The notes beneath the pieces are model-generated. The model saw only the letters and a list, made by a program, of their open reading frames with translations. It was not told where the DNA came from and searched no databases. A DNA stretch of 64,000 bases from Marisa cornuarietis (Eukaryota > Mollusca > Gastropoda > Architaenioglossa > Ampullariidae), in the NCBI GenBank assembly GCA_004794655.1, contig SMMW01000015.1:248001-312000 (forward strand), written 5' to 3'. The position numbers were made by a program, and so were the translations under genes. This document shows positions 35,801-46,458 of the stretch, in pieces. Numbering within the stretch: the first letter of the stretch is position 1; each line of letters starts with the position of its first letter.

Positions 35801-37194
35801 TTGGTGCAGAATGGCTTCACAGAAGTAGAGTCCCTGACGGATTGCTGCGAGCGTCAACCGTTTCCATGTCACTCAACTCTGTCCTACGACTCGCCGTTAC
35901 AAGTCCTTCACTGACTTCGTGTAGTTCTGTCTTGTCTGGAAGATCTCAGCTGAATGCCGGGGAGATGTTAAACTGAGTAACTTAACTCTGTCACCCCGGT
36001 TTAGACCAATCGGACGTTAGGCTTCTCGGTAACTATGGCGATCATCCAGCGACACTATATAGATACGTGGGATCCACGCCGACTAAATATATTACAAGAT
36101 TTAATCTGGAATTCCACATGGTGTGGTGTAATGTCGGGTGACACGGTCTAATTCAGGTGAGAATCCACGCCGACTAAATATATTAATTTACCTTGTGGTG
36201 TAGTCGGCGTGGATTCTCACCTGAATTAGACCGCGTCACCCGACATTACACCACACCAGGTGGAATTCCAGATTAAATCTTGTTTACAAAAGGAGTCTGG
36301 AATTCCCCTATCGTGTCATAGCGTGATGCAATTTTGTGGTGTACATCACAAGGTCACGTGGCTTCCCGAGAACGTGCCACTGATCTACCTATGCTTTGAA
36401 CAACTAATAAAAATAGAAAAGAAACGTTACAGATAACAAGAAAGATGTAGCAGTAGTAGGTCTAGGTCAGAGTACAGCTGAGCGCAAGCAGATTGACATG
36501 CCGGATGCATGACGTAGGAAGTTAAGTGTGAGACGCGATAATGTAACAGGGTGGGACGATGGTAGCTTGCCCAGTCTCACCACAATAATCAACACAACAC
36601 TGTTGTGATTTCAGGTTTTACTTGCACGCCAGAGGATAGGTCTGACTAGGCGAAAGCATGTACATCACGTTCTCCCAACTGCTTGGAAGGGTGATGCTCT
36701 CCTTCCAACTCCTTCCTTCGAGTGTTGGGAGTCAGGTGTCCAGTCTTCCCATTGATTCTACGCTCTCGCATTTTCTCACAATACTTCTATTTCTTTACCT
36801 ACCATGCATTGGTTTCCAGGCGATCCACGCGGTGTCTACACACTCACTGACCTATGCATAACCTATCAGTCCTGACTAGACTGACCACCCCCAGCGCGAC
36901 CCTGTCGCGACGCTCGTCTGGCTTCGACGACCAGTCTATAGCAATGAAAACAAGCGCTATTGTCCGGGCTAAGTGTACCGGTCTTCCAATTAACGGTCTA
37001 CCCCCTAGGCAACACTCAGTGGTCTTCCTTACATAACCGGCCCAGTGTATGTCACCCACCTCTTTGTCCCTGTGTGTGTGTGTGCAATGCGTGTCCTACC
37101 CCATACTACTATAATAAGAGGGTAGCTAGATCGGAATAAAGACGCTTACTACTACACATATGAGCTTGATCCATTAAATGAATTGAGTGTCATG
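35801..37194. other. Unassigned block interrupting the minus-strand gypsy element
   Basis: It separates protease and RT reading of the minus-strand gypsy element. It holds the inverted repeat at 36094-36283. The stretch from about 36542 (TGTAACAGGG) to about 37158 (with AATAAAGACGC near its end and a terminal CA) has LTR-like features. No coding region is visible and no direct duplication of flanks was found, so it may be a solo LTR plus other debris. Confidence 0.35.
36094..36283. repeat. 83-bp near-perfect inverted repeat (hairpin)
   Basis: The left arm 36094-36176 and right arm 36201-36283 are reverse complements with 2 mismatches in 83 bases, around a 24-base A+T-rich loop. The arm-end motif CCACGCCGACTAAATATATT also occurs as a direct repeat at 36073-36092, outside the left arm. 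Confidence 0.95.
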
Positions 37195-37370
37195 TATATG
37201 TTTTTAACTTTGTGGTGCAAGGAGACAGCAGAAGGGCTTTCTTGCACCAGTTGGTCTTGAATGTGTCTTCGTTGATCAAGGAAGCTGATGCACCTCTGTC
37301 ATTTTCAAACAGTACGGATTTGCCTTCTACAGTCAATGTTATAGTGTATGGATCTTTTTTTTTTTTTTTT
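37195..37370 (-). pseudogene. Ty3/gypsy aspartic protease fragment
   Basis: The minus-strand reading ITLTVEGKSVLFENDRGASA, then SLINEDTF and KLKTYT, matches the start of retroelement proteases. The active-site triad D-T/S-G is changed to D-R-G. A 16-base poly-T run lies at its upstream edge (37354-37370). Confidence 0.7.
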
Positions 37371-38107
37371 GCTTTAAGGATGTATTACGAAAAGCACTCT
37401 CGGTTGTGGCTTCCTCTTCGCTCACCAACTTCTGTTCTTGTGATTAAGATTTACTGCAAGCTGCCAAATGATCAATTTTTTTAAACCACATTGCAAACGC
37501 GACAACCAAAACAGTGGTGATACCATCACGCACGGTGATCTGTGAACTCCAGCCAGTTACCAGGAAGTGCCAGTTGTATGACTGAGTCGGCACCAAACTG
37601 TGTAGATTCAGTGACTATTTCACCACATCTGACGGCGGAACAGCAATCACGTATCAGACATGATTAGTGGCCGCCCCGAGAACTTTTCTACAGGCGAAAC
37701 TGATGTGGGTCATGTCACACGGGTGAAGCACGAAATAAAGCTGACAAACGATACGCCATTTAAAGATTAGCATCGCCGAATTCCACCCGGCATGTACGAA
37801 CAGGTGAAAGAACATTTACAACAGTTGCTGGACAGTGGGATTATCTGGCCATCACATTCACCCTGGTCGTCAAATGTTGTGTGGGTTAAAGGTATACTCA
37901 AGGCAAAATAAAACTGTTTAGATTCTCACAAAGAGTATGATTAATATGAATGTCATCTATTTTCGTGTCTATTCATGTGCAAAAAGTTGAAGGTTATGTG
38001 GAGTGTTGTGTTTAATAAGAGAAATTACACCGGACTCTTTCGCTTGCTTCAACGAAGTCGCGTTCTCCGTCACGTGACCTTATGATTGTTTACCAAGCGA
38101 AACGAAT

Positions 38108-38295
38108 GCAGCTGCCACCCGATTGCCGAAAAAAAAGGGGTGGAAGGAGCTCAAAAATAGTTTTCACAAGTTTCCAAATGACAGAAACTTGAGAAGAGAA
38201 TAAAATTAAGGATGAAACGACTCAGATACGAAACTACAAAGCTTTGTGAGGCTAGAGACTCGGACACCTTGTGCTCAAAACACTTGGTATAAAGC
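38108..38295 (+). pseudogene. THAP-domain-like remnant
   Basis: The + strand reading includes KKKGWKELKNSFHKFPNDRNLRRE, then after two frameshifts LCSKHL. THAP domains have F-H-x-F-P in the first third and a C-S-x-H-F motif near the end, spaced about as here. The N-terminal C-x2-4-C pair is not preserved. THAP domains are DNA-binding zinc fingers of P-element and Kolobok transposases and their derivatives. It lies about 220 bases inside the left terminus of the TTAA element, a fitting place for a transposase N-terminus. The assignment is tentative because of decay. Confidence 0.45.
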
Positions 38296-40568
38296 TTTAC
38301 GAGCACACGAACGATCGAGCGAACAGTGCGGCTTGCGCTTTGTGTCTCAGTTTCTGTGGGATAAGTTTCTACATTTTTTCAACATTATGAAGTTGTCAAA
38401 AAAAGAATGGGATGCATCTGACAGATGATATTCAGTCGCCAAACAGGTCAGTGTCACGAATGCACCTGATGCTAGCTAAAATTGTAAACAATAAACTGCG
38501 ATTCTCATTCTACCATGATCAACATTACAGTCTGTAAATGACTGCATGTACATAATAAAAAGTATTAGATTGTAGCTATATCAAACATGTGAACGACAAA
38601 AATATACAGTAACTTGTGAGAAAATAATGCATCAAGCTGCAGATATAAAGAAAATATAGGCCATTGTTCATCTGATACTTGCTACATTTTATTTTAAATT
38701 GATTATTTACATTTTATACAACGAAAGCTTGTTTTATTGATCTATGTCTTTGTAAGGATGGCTTCTGTTTCTAAACATGAAATCTCTAAAATGTTGAAAG
38801 GATACTTCTTACATAATGAGCATGTTAACACATGCATGCACTAATTATATTAATTCTTGTGTGCAGTATATCAGAGATAACATTAAAGAGTGTATTCATT
38901 GCTGAGTTCAGAGCAGAATTTTTCATTAATAATAATGTTTATTCCAGACAATGACCAACCAGTCACAATAAACTGCTAAATTGTGCATGCATGAAGGGGT
39001 GCAAACAGACCCAGATTTCCAGGTTTGTTCACCTTTGTTTTCTTCAAGATCCTCACAAACTGATTCAGAAAGATAACGGCCACTTTCTAGTTATGTTTGA
39101 TGTTTACCTCTTATATCTAAACTCACGAAGAATAAAATTTGTAAATGATGGTTATTTAATCCTAACAAAGATATTCAAAGCCACAAATAAATGCAATGCT
39201 TGATATGTAGATTAAAATAAACGTTTTTTTCATTATTTTATTAAGTTATTGCTTTCTAAAAGTCAATGTACCTGCTATTTATTAATAATAAAATGAAAAT
39301 GTCCAGCAGATGTGACCTTATGTTGGGGACTGGACTGTCAGACAGAAAAGGCAGATGACACTGCACACACAGGAAAAGACTGGAAAAATTCAACACTCAA
39401 AGAGCACAGGTAGAAAAACTGGTACTAATATTCTTCAAGCAGTTGCTTTAGCCTGTGTATTATATCATGTTTAAGTAATGAGGCATTGTGTTTATTATCT
39501 AAATGTTAATTGATAAATACAGAAATACATATGCATCTCACAAGTGTTCATTTGATGCACGTTTACTGTAATCCACGGAAGTGCAAAGAATTATAAAATT
39601 ATGGAAATGTCGATACGTTGTTGAAACTGTTTTTAAATGTTTATAGAACAATCAATTAAATAATGTACATGCTACAGAAACTGAAAGATAAGAGGATAAT
39701 CAATCACTCAATAAATAATTGTTGCTTGAGCATAAAAATACACATTATCAGTTGCAGCCACACCATGAACAAAAGATTATGTACTATTTTAATATAGAGA
39801 ACATGGCTATAGGTATTCCTAACACTTCTTTTCAAACTAATAACAAATATCATTTTAAATTATAATTTAATTTCATGACATCAAAATTAAAATGATCAAC
39901 TATTATATTTTATATTTTTTCTTCTGGTAGTGTCGCATCATATTGAGGTTATTGTACATCATGTATGATTCTTCTAAGCCTTAGAGGGATAAATACAAGT
40001 ATTACATATGGATTTTAGTGTAGGAAAGGGTAAATTTTAAAAGAAACAGATTTTTCACCTCTTCACTTCTCTTTTCTGCTATTTTTCAGGGGTTTCTAAG
40101 AATATCATTGCGTCTAGTTGACCTGAGGGTAATTTTAGCTTGTCATTATGGTCCAAAAGCCTATTGAATTATGTGTAGTGATGTTCATCATCATCACCAG
40201 AAGGACTGGGCAAAGAACAGCTAGTATGAGACAAGTAAGCTTCCATCTGCAACCATGTTATGGATATCCATGAAGACCATGGTGGGTCCTACCGCAAAGG
40301 TCAGCATGATCATCTGGAATATAGGCCCTGGATTTAAAAAAATATATATACACTATAGCAACATGTAAACTAGACATTGGATTTTATTTCTGAAAATGAC
40401 AGAATACTTTCTTCTTCTTTTGATTACTGTGCTTGCAAGATGTACACTGTAATGTGACAATGCAATACTTCTGAAAAGAGCATCAAAAACTGTGCTACAT
40501 GCTTCACTACAGGATTACTAAAGCATATGATTCCTGAAAATATAATAAAGAACCAACTTCTCCTTCGG

Positions 40569-40640
40569 TTAATAATAATAATAATAATGTTGGCTTGTAT
40601 AGCGCCAAATCCTGGCCTGTGGACAGCTCAAGGCGCTGAC
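40569..40640 (-). repeat. CR1/L2-like LINE or SINE 3' tail
   Basis: On the minus strand a GGCGCTATACAAGCC-type end is followed by an (ATT)n run (40569-40589). This is the same 3' end type as at 1273-1328. It is a short insertion within the TTAA element. Confidence 0.55.
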
Positions 40641-41043
40641 GTCAAAATAAGATGACGACAAAATGTGGGTGTGTAGCATTTTCATAGCGGTTTCCTCATC
40701 CTGTGTGCATATTTGTTTGTGTGTTATGAGAGTGAGTTTGTGAATGATTATAAGGAGCATGGGATGCCTGCTAAATGTGAGCTATGCACCTCAGGTGTAT
40801 TATGGGTGTTTGAGCCCACCTTCAATAGTGGGATAAAAAAAAAACACATTAGCCGACAACAAGCTAAATGTACTTATGAATGTATTTGTAGAAACACTCA
40901 CCTATATATTATAAAGCATATTTGAAGCCAGTAAACTCCTCTGACGGAAATTATTTTCTGGTCGCTGCAACAACACATGCAGGCAAGACTTTTCTGTTTT
41001 TCTTTCCTATCTTGTGCCATATCCATCGCACAAAGTTGCAGTA

Positions 41044-41227
41044 AGCCACATGTCTGTGTGTTCTGTGGAAGAAAAAAAAAGTTTTCCATGCATTACTATT
41101 AATCCATAACAAATGAAAACTACTGAGATAAATTCAGCCACATGTCTGTGTGTTCTGTGGAAGAAAAAAAAAGTTTTCCATGCATTACTATTAATCCATA
41201 ACAAATGAAAACTACTGAGATAAATTC
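41044..41227 (+). repeat. Two identical 92-bp tandem copies
   Basis: The unit beginning AGCCACATGTCTGTGTGTTC occupies 41044-41135 and 41136-41227 with no difference between copies. Copy number in the real genome may vary or be an assembly matter. Confidence 0.95.
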
Positions 41228-41309
41228 AGCTCCAAGTGTTCCAGAAATGATGCTTGTAAAAAAAAAAATGCCAGATACACTTGTTTTAGACATCAAAATG
41301 ATGTGAACT

Positions 41310-41493
41310 GTGTTCCATAACTGGGTTTGAATAAATATAAAAATTGAATGCTGTATAGGGAAGATTTTATTTTGCAATTCATGTCAGATACAAGCAAGTA
41401 TCTTTAACATCTCATATAAAGTGTGTTCCATAACTGGGTTTGGATAAATGTGATAATTTTCATGCTGTTTAAGGAATATTTTATTGACAATTC
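41310..41493 (+). repeat. Diverged direct duplication, about 111-bp period
   Basis: GTGTTCCATAACTGGGTTTG followed by AATAAAT and a TTTTATT-x-x-CAATTCA end occurs at 41310-41378 and again at about 41421-41493 with many substitutions. Confidence 0.75.
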
Positions 41494-42198
41494 ACTTTTA
41501 AGCTTTACTATACATAATTTTTTATGCCTCAACATTTAGTGTAATATTTATCTTTGAAGTGCTTTTCTTGCATTCATGCTTTTAATTTGACATTGCACAG
41601 ACTAAACTGTGCCTATCAATAAAAAATGCTGGCATATCCCTTACTTGTGTGGTTCTGTGTGCATATAGTCTTCCCGCCATTTTATTAGCACTATGGTGGA
41701 ATCAATAATAAACCTGAAAAAAATCAATTATAAAGTCATTACATATTCAGAGCATTTCTCTCAAAAGTCTGTAAGCATTTACATGTGGTTTGCCTGCAAA
41801 GTCGCTAAAGCGCCATTCACTTAGACTGTAAGAAATAGTTGTTGTGGAGTCAGAAGTCAGATCTCGGCTCCAACACTCATCTTTCTGAATGTCTTTCAAG
41901 GTATAACCATTGGTGGCTTTCTTGAGGTACTCCGACTTCCTCCACCTTGTGTGTGTGTATTAATTTGTGTGTTGTAAAAAAAGCACTTGCATCAGTCTGA
42001 ATGTTTGTAAGTGCTTGTATATCTAAATGTGTGGGTGTTATGCAATGTTTTGCACCTACTTTCAGTAGTGGGAAAAGACAATAACTTGCATGCTTGTAAT
42101 TACACAATATTGGAGTGGGGAAAATTAGCATCCCTAAAGTAACCAGCACAAAAATTAAACATGGGAAAAATTTAAGTATGTGAAATAAGAGTTTTTAC

Positions 42199-42989
42199 CT
42201 TGATAGACAATATCCAGCCATGCCTTCATGACTGGTAATGCACATCTGGTCCTCCTCTAAATAATTGTTTATTTCTGAATAGAAATGGCAACATTTCTTT
42301 TCTTCTTTTTGTTGTGGCCACTCCTCACAATGCTCACAACTGCACCAGTCTGAAACTCTGATAAATAAATTCATGTATCCACACAATTAAATTGCAAACA
42401 TAAATTTAAAAAGCACAGGCATAATAGCATAAAGCAAACGCAACTGCCATATTCTCTGCATCGTTGTTATACATCTACTACACATACAGTAAGTCATTAT
42501 TTAGAATATAGTCCCCCCCCCCAAAAAAAAAAAGGCTGCAAATATTGTCTGTTGGAAATATTGAAACGATGTTGAAATATTGATTTTTGAAACTAAGCTT
42601 TGAAAAGTTCACTTTAAAACCTAAAGTAACTAAAGAACACTTTATTATCATTTTACAATGTGAATATTCCGCGGGGTGTGCGTGCATAAGAAATAATTAG
42701 CATGTCAAATGTAATTTCATTCTTTAAACACACTACGATGTAAATTCGTCAACAACAAAGCCCAGTGCAAGTAGTTAGTGGACTTAGTGTGCATTATGTT
42801 TATTTAAAGTACTTGAATCTAAAGCATTCGTTCACTCTCCGCTCGCGTAGACACAATGTGACTTGCTTAGTCCTACCTGTTTTGTCTTTCGGCCGATTGA
42901 ACATTTTCTTCCTCTTCCAATGAGGTCCAGTCGATCCCAGTGTAAGCTGATGCAATCGGTTCAAACTGATATGGTTGGACATTGCTCAT
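42199..42989 (-). pseudogene. P2X7-intracellular-domain-like gene fragment (two exons)
   Basis: Minus-strand exon 1 is 42989-42877, starting at an ATG and ending at AACAG|GTAGG. Exon 2 is 42357-42199, after TTTATTTATCAG and ending at TCAAG|GTAAAA. The phases join (AG|A, Arg) to an uninterrupted 90 codons. The product has an N-terminal YQFEP motif, an acidic patch (SLEEEEN), then SDWCSCEHCEEWP and, after a lysine-rich stretch, the pair KKCCH. This is the Y-x-F-E-P ... W-C-x-C-x-x-C ... C-C pattern of the cytoplasmic domain of P2X7 receptors and of the many stand-alone invertebrate proteins that share it. The usual M-P-T after the second Cys pair is replaced. A third exon may lie near 41822 (after TCTTACAG). 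The remainder of the domain was not found. It lies inside the TTAA-flanked element. Confidence 0.62.
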
Positions 42990-43370
42990 AGCCACCTTGA
43001 TTATTAAAAATTTGGATATTACCAGTCCAACTAACGAGTCACCACCGATCACTTGTGTTCAAATCCTAGTACTGACCGACACTTACGCGTCCCAGAACTA
43101 CGTCATACAAAGGAATCGTCTGCTAACCGTCTCGCGAAGACATCGCGGTTTCTCGGCGGAAGGATATAACGAGTAAATTTCACTGGAAATTTTCGATTTT
43201 TATAAACATCGGCACCCGAGGTAGTGCTAAGAAATGGTAATAAGGTGAAGAAAGCATCATTTATTTCTCCTGTATTGTTTTAGTGAGCTGCAATTGTAAT
43301 TAAATATAATTTGCAAACGTTTTGGACCGTCGCCACAGCCTTATCACCGATAATTTGCCTTTAGAATACC

Positions 43371-44400
43371 TGAAGAAAGACGGCACTTTACAACGTGTTG
43401 ACTACAGACAGCTCAACGCACGGACTATCAAAGATTCGTACGCGATGCCAAGGATAGAGGAATTGCTTGATGCCTTAGCAGGGTCAAAGTATTTTACTGT
43501 CCTCGACTTAAAGAGCGGTTACCATCAGGTAGAAATAACCGAGGAGCACAAAGAGCGCACAGCATTCTCAGTGGCGCCTCTCAGATTCTATGAGTACAAC
43601 CGCATGGCAATGGGGCTGGCAAATGCACCGGCCACATATCAACGCCTCATGGAACAGTGTTTGGGGGACCTGCATCTTCACATTTGCCTGGTGTTTCTCG
43701 ATGACATCATTGTGTTTTCCAGCACGTTTGATGAACATCTGGATAGATTGGAAAGAGCGCTAGACAGACTTCGCGATTGTGGACTGAAACTGAATCCCAA
43801 GAAGTGCACATTCGCGCAGGATCGAATCGAATATGTGGCCCATATCGTGTCAGCGGCTAGTGCCGAGACAGATCCGGAAAAGTGCGAGAAAGTGATAAAC
43901 TGGCCAGTGCCCAAGACACCTGAGAATGTACGACAGTTTCTGGGATTCGCAGGCTACTATAGAAGTTTCGTGAGACGATTTTCGACAATCGCCAAAGCCC
44001 CTAACTGACTTGCTGCCGGACGTGCTAAAAAGAAACAAGAAGAGGGGTAAAGGTGCAACAGCTAAGAAACCCGTCAAATGGTTATGTAGCGCAAGGGAAG
44101 AAGAAGCATTCAGGACTGCCTGTCGTCACCTCCAATTACCCGGCGCACAAGCTGGAATTCCTCGTGCTCAAGTGGGTTGTCACAAAGAAATTCCATGACT
44201 ACCTATATGGTCACAGTTTCTCTGTGTTGACTGATAAGAACCCCATGACCTACATACATGTTGACGTCAGGGAGGCTAGATGCCACTGGTCACCGGTGGC
44301 TAGCATCACTGACATCTTATAATTTGATATCACGTACCTACCAGGAAAAAGCAACGCGGATGCAGACGCTCTGTCAAGACTACCTGCTGTAGAACAACAG
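43371..44400 (+). pseudogene. Ty3/gypsy reverse transcriptase and RNase H
   Basis: The RT is open to 44008: KKDGTLQRVDYRQLN, YAMPRIEELLDAL, FTVLDLKSGYHQVEI, FYEYNRMAMGLANAPATYQRLM, VFLDDIIVFS (intact F-L-D-D catalytic box, about 43692-43704), GLKLNPKKCTF and FLGFAGYYRSFVRRF. One codon near 43390 is lost relative to the family. After a frameshift at about 44005 the RNase H lacks about 50 residues. It runs from an EEAFRTACRHLQ segment straight into YPAHKLEFLVLKWVV, then FHDYLYGHSFSVLTDKNPMTYI and YLPGKSNADADALSRLP (ending about 44390). The RT palm looks capable, but the whole protein is broken. Confidence 0.92.
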
Positions 44401-44699
44401 AGCCTTGGCGGCTAGATTGGCAAGGAGTCCGTGCCAGCGATATGCGGCTCTCTGCAAGCATACGCATATGCAGAATGCATAGCATGCTTCGCCACGTTAG
44501 TGGAAGACAGCTTCGCTACACGGCAGGGTTTGCATGCACTATCATGCAGCAACACCAGTTGCAAGATCCGGTGCTCAGTGTGTGGATAACGGCGGTGGAG
44601 CAAAGAAGAGGACCTCCCCAAATAAGGCAACCGCATGGACCCTATCGTGCGCTGCAACAAGAATTTAATAAGCTAGTGATGAGAAAGGGCGTGCTGCAC

Positions 44700-45235
44700 C
44701 GGCGAGCAATGGTAAGATAAAGGAGCAAGATAAAGAACAGCTTGTAGTACCATCGCGCTACATACGTACTGTCCTCGACTGTCTCCATAACGACGCCGGA
44801 CATCCCGGCCGAGAAAGGACCCTCAGTCTCATCAGAGACATGACAGCCGACGTGGAGGGTTTGGATCAAAAAGTGTACCCGATGCGTGCGCCGGAAAACG
44901 CTGGCCACCGAGCGCGCGCCGCTGGTCTCCATAGTTACCACGGCGCCATTGGAGCTGGTGTGTATGGATTATCTGACCCTCGAAACATTTAAAGGAGGGT
45001 ACCAGCACATTCTAGTTATTACGGACCATTTCACGCGCCTCGCCCAAGCCATCCCAACCCGGAACATGACGGCAAAAACAACAGCCGACGCCTTTGTTAA
45101 TAATTTCATTGTCCACTATGGGGTCCCAAAGCGGCAACACTCAGACCAGGGAGCTAACTTTGAAAGCCGCATCATAAGAGAACTGTGCTAGGTCACTGGG
45201 TGCAGTAAATTGCGAACCACCCCATACCACCCCAT
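44700..45235 (+). pseudogene. Ty3/gypsy integrase fragment
   Basis: The zinc-binding H2C2 region (LHNDAGHPGRERTLSLIRD, about 44790-44845) is followed after a frameshift by the catalytic core ELVCMDYLTLETFKGG (first Asp), ITDHFTRLAQAIPT, FIVHYGVPKRQHSDQGANFE (second Asp, about 45145) and TTPYHPM near 45230. Reading then ceases. The third acidic residue is not reached, so the integrase is truncated, and a PIF/Harbinger region follows. Confidence 0.85.
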
Positions 45236-45426
45236 GCTCAATCTTGTATTTTCTATTTAGTTGCAGAATAAAAACTCTTAAGTCTGGCTGTTTCTCTAGT
45301 TTACACTTAAAAATAAAAGATATTATGTAAACCAAATCCAGCTGTCATAGGCAACAAAGTTTCTTTACGGTTTTTCCTGTCTGTGCATTGATAGCGATTT
45401 ATATTCCATGTCACATTGTTCTAGCT

Positions 45427-46371
45427 TTACTGCTGTCGCTGGTGTGCTAGAAATTCAATCAGCCTATTGCGGGCAACTTTCCCTGCAGCAACTCTCACTC
45501 TCTCCTGTACTTGAATGTTGTCTCTCACATCTACATGGTATTCATCTGCATCATTATCATCAATATTATCATCTTCATCATCCGAGTCTGGATCTGCCAG
45601 AGCTCGAAACCTGCACAAAATGTCAAAAGAAAATTTCAGTTAATAGGAGAACACCTCATCTATCCCCCTAAAAAAATTGGGGAAAAATTATATGAAATTA
45701 CATTCTCTCTCTGGAGATACATGTAAACCAGTACCTAAGCAGTGCCACCTCCTCTTTGCAATACCAAGTCTTCTTTCCACTGTGCAACGTGTCTGTCTGT
45801 GAATTTCATTGTAAATTCCATCTTCTGGAGTTTCTGGGTTGAAAATAGGGGTCATAAGCCAGTTTCTTAACATGTACCCACTGTCTCCAAGAAGGTGTCC
45901 CTAAGAGGTGGTTGATTGCTTTCCATAGCATCATAGAATGGTGACTATGAAAAAATATTTTTATCAGAAAAATAACACACTGGCGTTATGGATCACATGA
46001 CATTACATGGGATGTGAATAATTGTGATTGTGTATAAAGTAGCTGCAAGCAGTGGCATTTGCATCTATGACACAAAGTCTTCTAAATATGCATACATGAA
46101 TGAAGGTAATATCTTATATGAGTTTAGAGATAAGTGAAAAATTATTTGACATCATAAGAGTTAAACGCATGACTACATGTTGCTGCTGCAGTCCGAGGGA
46201 AATACAACATAATTTTTTTGGCCTCAGGATGCGGGCATCATGAACACTAACAGGCCACTTGGCAATAATGTTGATGAACAGCAAGTTGGCATCACAGATA
46301 ACCGGTGCCCCACTGGGCTGATGTGCATAAACGAACTTAAATTTCTTAATTAAGTTGCCCGACTTAACCAC
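45427..46371 (-). pseudogene. PIF/Harbinger transposase (HARBI1-like)
   Basis: Minus-strand pieces in order: APVICDANLLFINIIAKWPV followed by SVHDARILR (46300-46220, catalytic Asp and the S-x-H-D motif), then GHLLGDSGYMLRNWLMTP (about 45905-45850, second catalytic Asp in GDSGY), YNEIHRQTRCTVERRLGIAK (catalytic Glu) and RWHCLGTGLHVSPER. After a good acceptor (TTTTGTGCAG) comes a C-terminal exon with an Asp-rich run and VRDNIQVQERVRVAAGKVAR, ending at 45427. These are the DDE motifs of the DDE_4 endonuclease family. The LHN-type motif expected after SPER is lost and the N-terminus is missing. Paired with a divergent Myb/SANT-like gene on the other strand. Confidence 0.88.
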
Positions 46372-46458
46372 AAAGCTGAGTTTGTGCTTGGGGAAAATCG
46401 ACTTCGGTGTGCATGAACGGACTTAACTGCTTGCTTAGTTAAGAAATGGGTCAATGCG

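Larger units (their letters stand above)
34768..37510 (-). mobile_element. Ty3/gypsy retrotransposon remnant, minus strand
   Basis: Read from 37510 downward: a damaged zinc-knuckle region (KKIDHLAAC, about 37480-37455), an aspartic-protease segment (VEGKSVLFENDRGASASLI, about 37350-37270) and the KLKTYT motif ending near 37196. Then comes an unassigned 1.4-kb block, followed by RT from about 35800 and RNase H down to 34768. No long terminal repeats were identified. It lies head-to-head with the plus-strand gypsy element that starts near 37530. Confidence 0.85.
38300..42198. other. Interior of the TTAA element, mostly without recognisable genes
   Basis: A+T-rich, with the repeats at 40569, 41044 and 41310 and a possible third exon of the P2X7-like gene near 41822-41750. 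No transposase catalytic core could be read on either strand, so this copy looks non-autonomous or very decayed. Confidence 0.4.
37890..43370. mobile_element. TTAA-targeted DNA transposon (Kolobok-like) inside gypsy RT
   Basis: The left terminus AGGTATACTCAAGGCAAA follows TTAA (37886-37889). The right terminus is the inverse of GGTATTCTAAAGGCAAA, ending at 43370. Beyond it TGAAGAAAGA stands where the gypsy codons require TTAAGAAAGA, so the second TTAA seems decayed to TGAA. Removing the insert rejoins the gypsy codons for VVWV and KKDG. TTAA target duplications occur in piggyBac and Kolobok; a THAP-like remnant near the left end favours Kolobok, whose transposases carry THAP domains. Length is 5.5 kb. 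No intact transposase core is visible. The right half holds a minus-strand spliced gene fragment of P2X7-intracellular-domain type. Confidence 0.7.
37530..45235 (+). mobile_element. Ty3/gypsy retrotransposon, plus strand, split by a TTAA element
   Basis: Pol reading starts near 37570 (ISPHLTAEQQSRIRHD), goes through HEIKLTNDTPFKD, a stop, and HRRIPPGMYEQVKEHLQQLL to SPWSSNVVWV at 37886. It is then broken by the insertion at 37890-43370 and resumes exactly with KKDGTL at 43374, followed by RT, RNase H and integrase to about 45235, where it is truncated. No LTRs were found. Confidence 0.9.

Noticed and set aside
36542..37158. Solo LTR of a gypsy-type element
   Set aside because: TG...CA-like ends and an AATAAA are present, but no matching flanking duplication or second LTR was found. 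It is kept only as a possibility in the feature list.
37886..43374. piggyBac as the source of the TTAA insertion
   Set aside because: The termini start with AGGTAT, not the CCC typical of piggyBac, and a THAP-like remnant is present. Kolobok-like fits better, though not proven.
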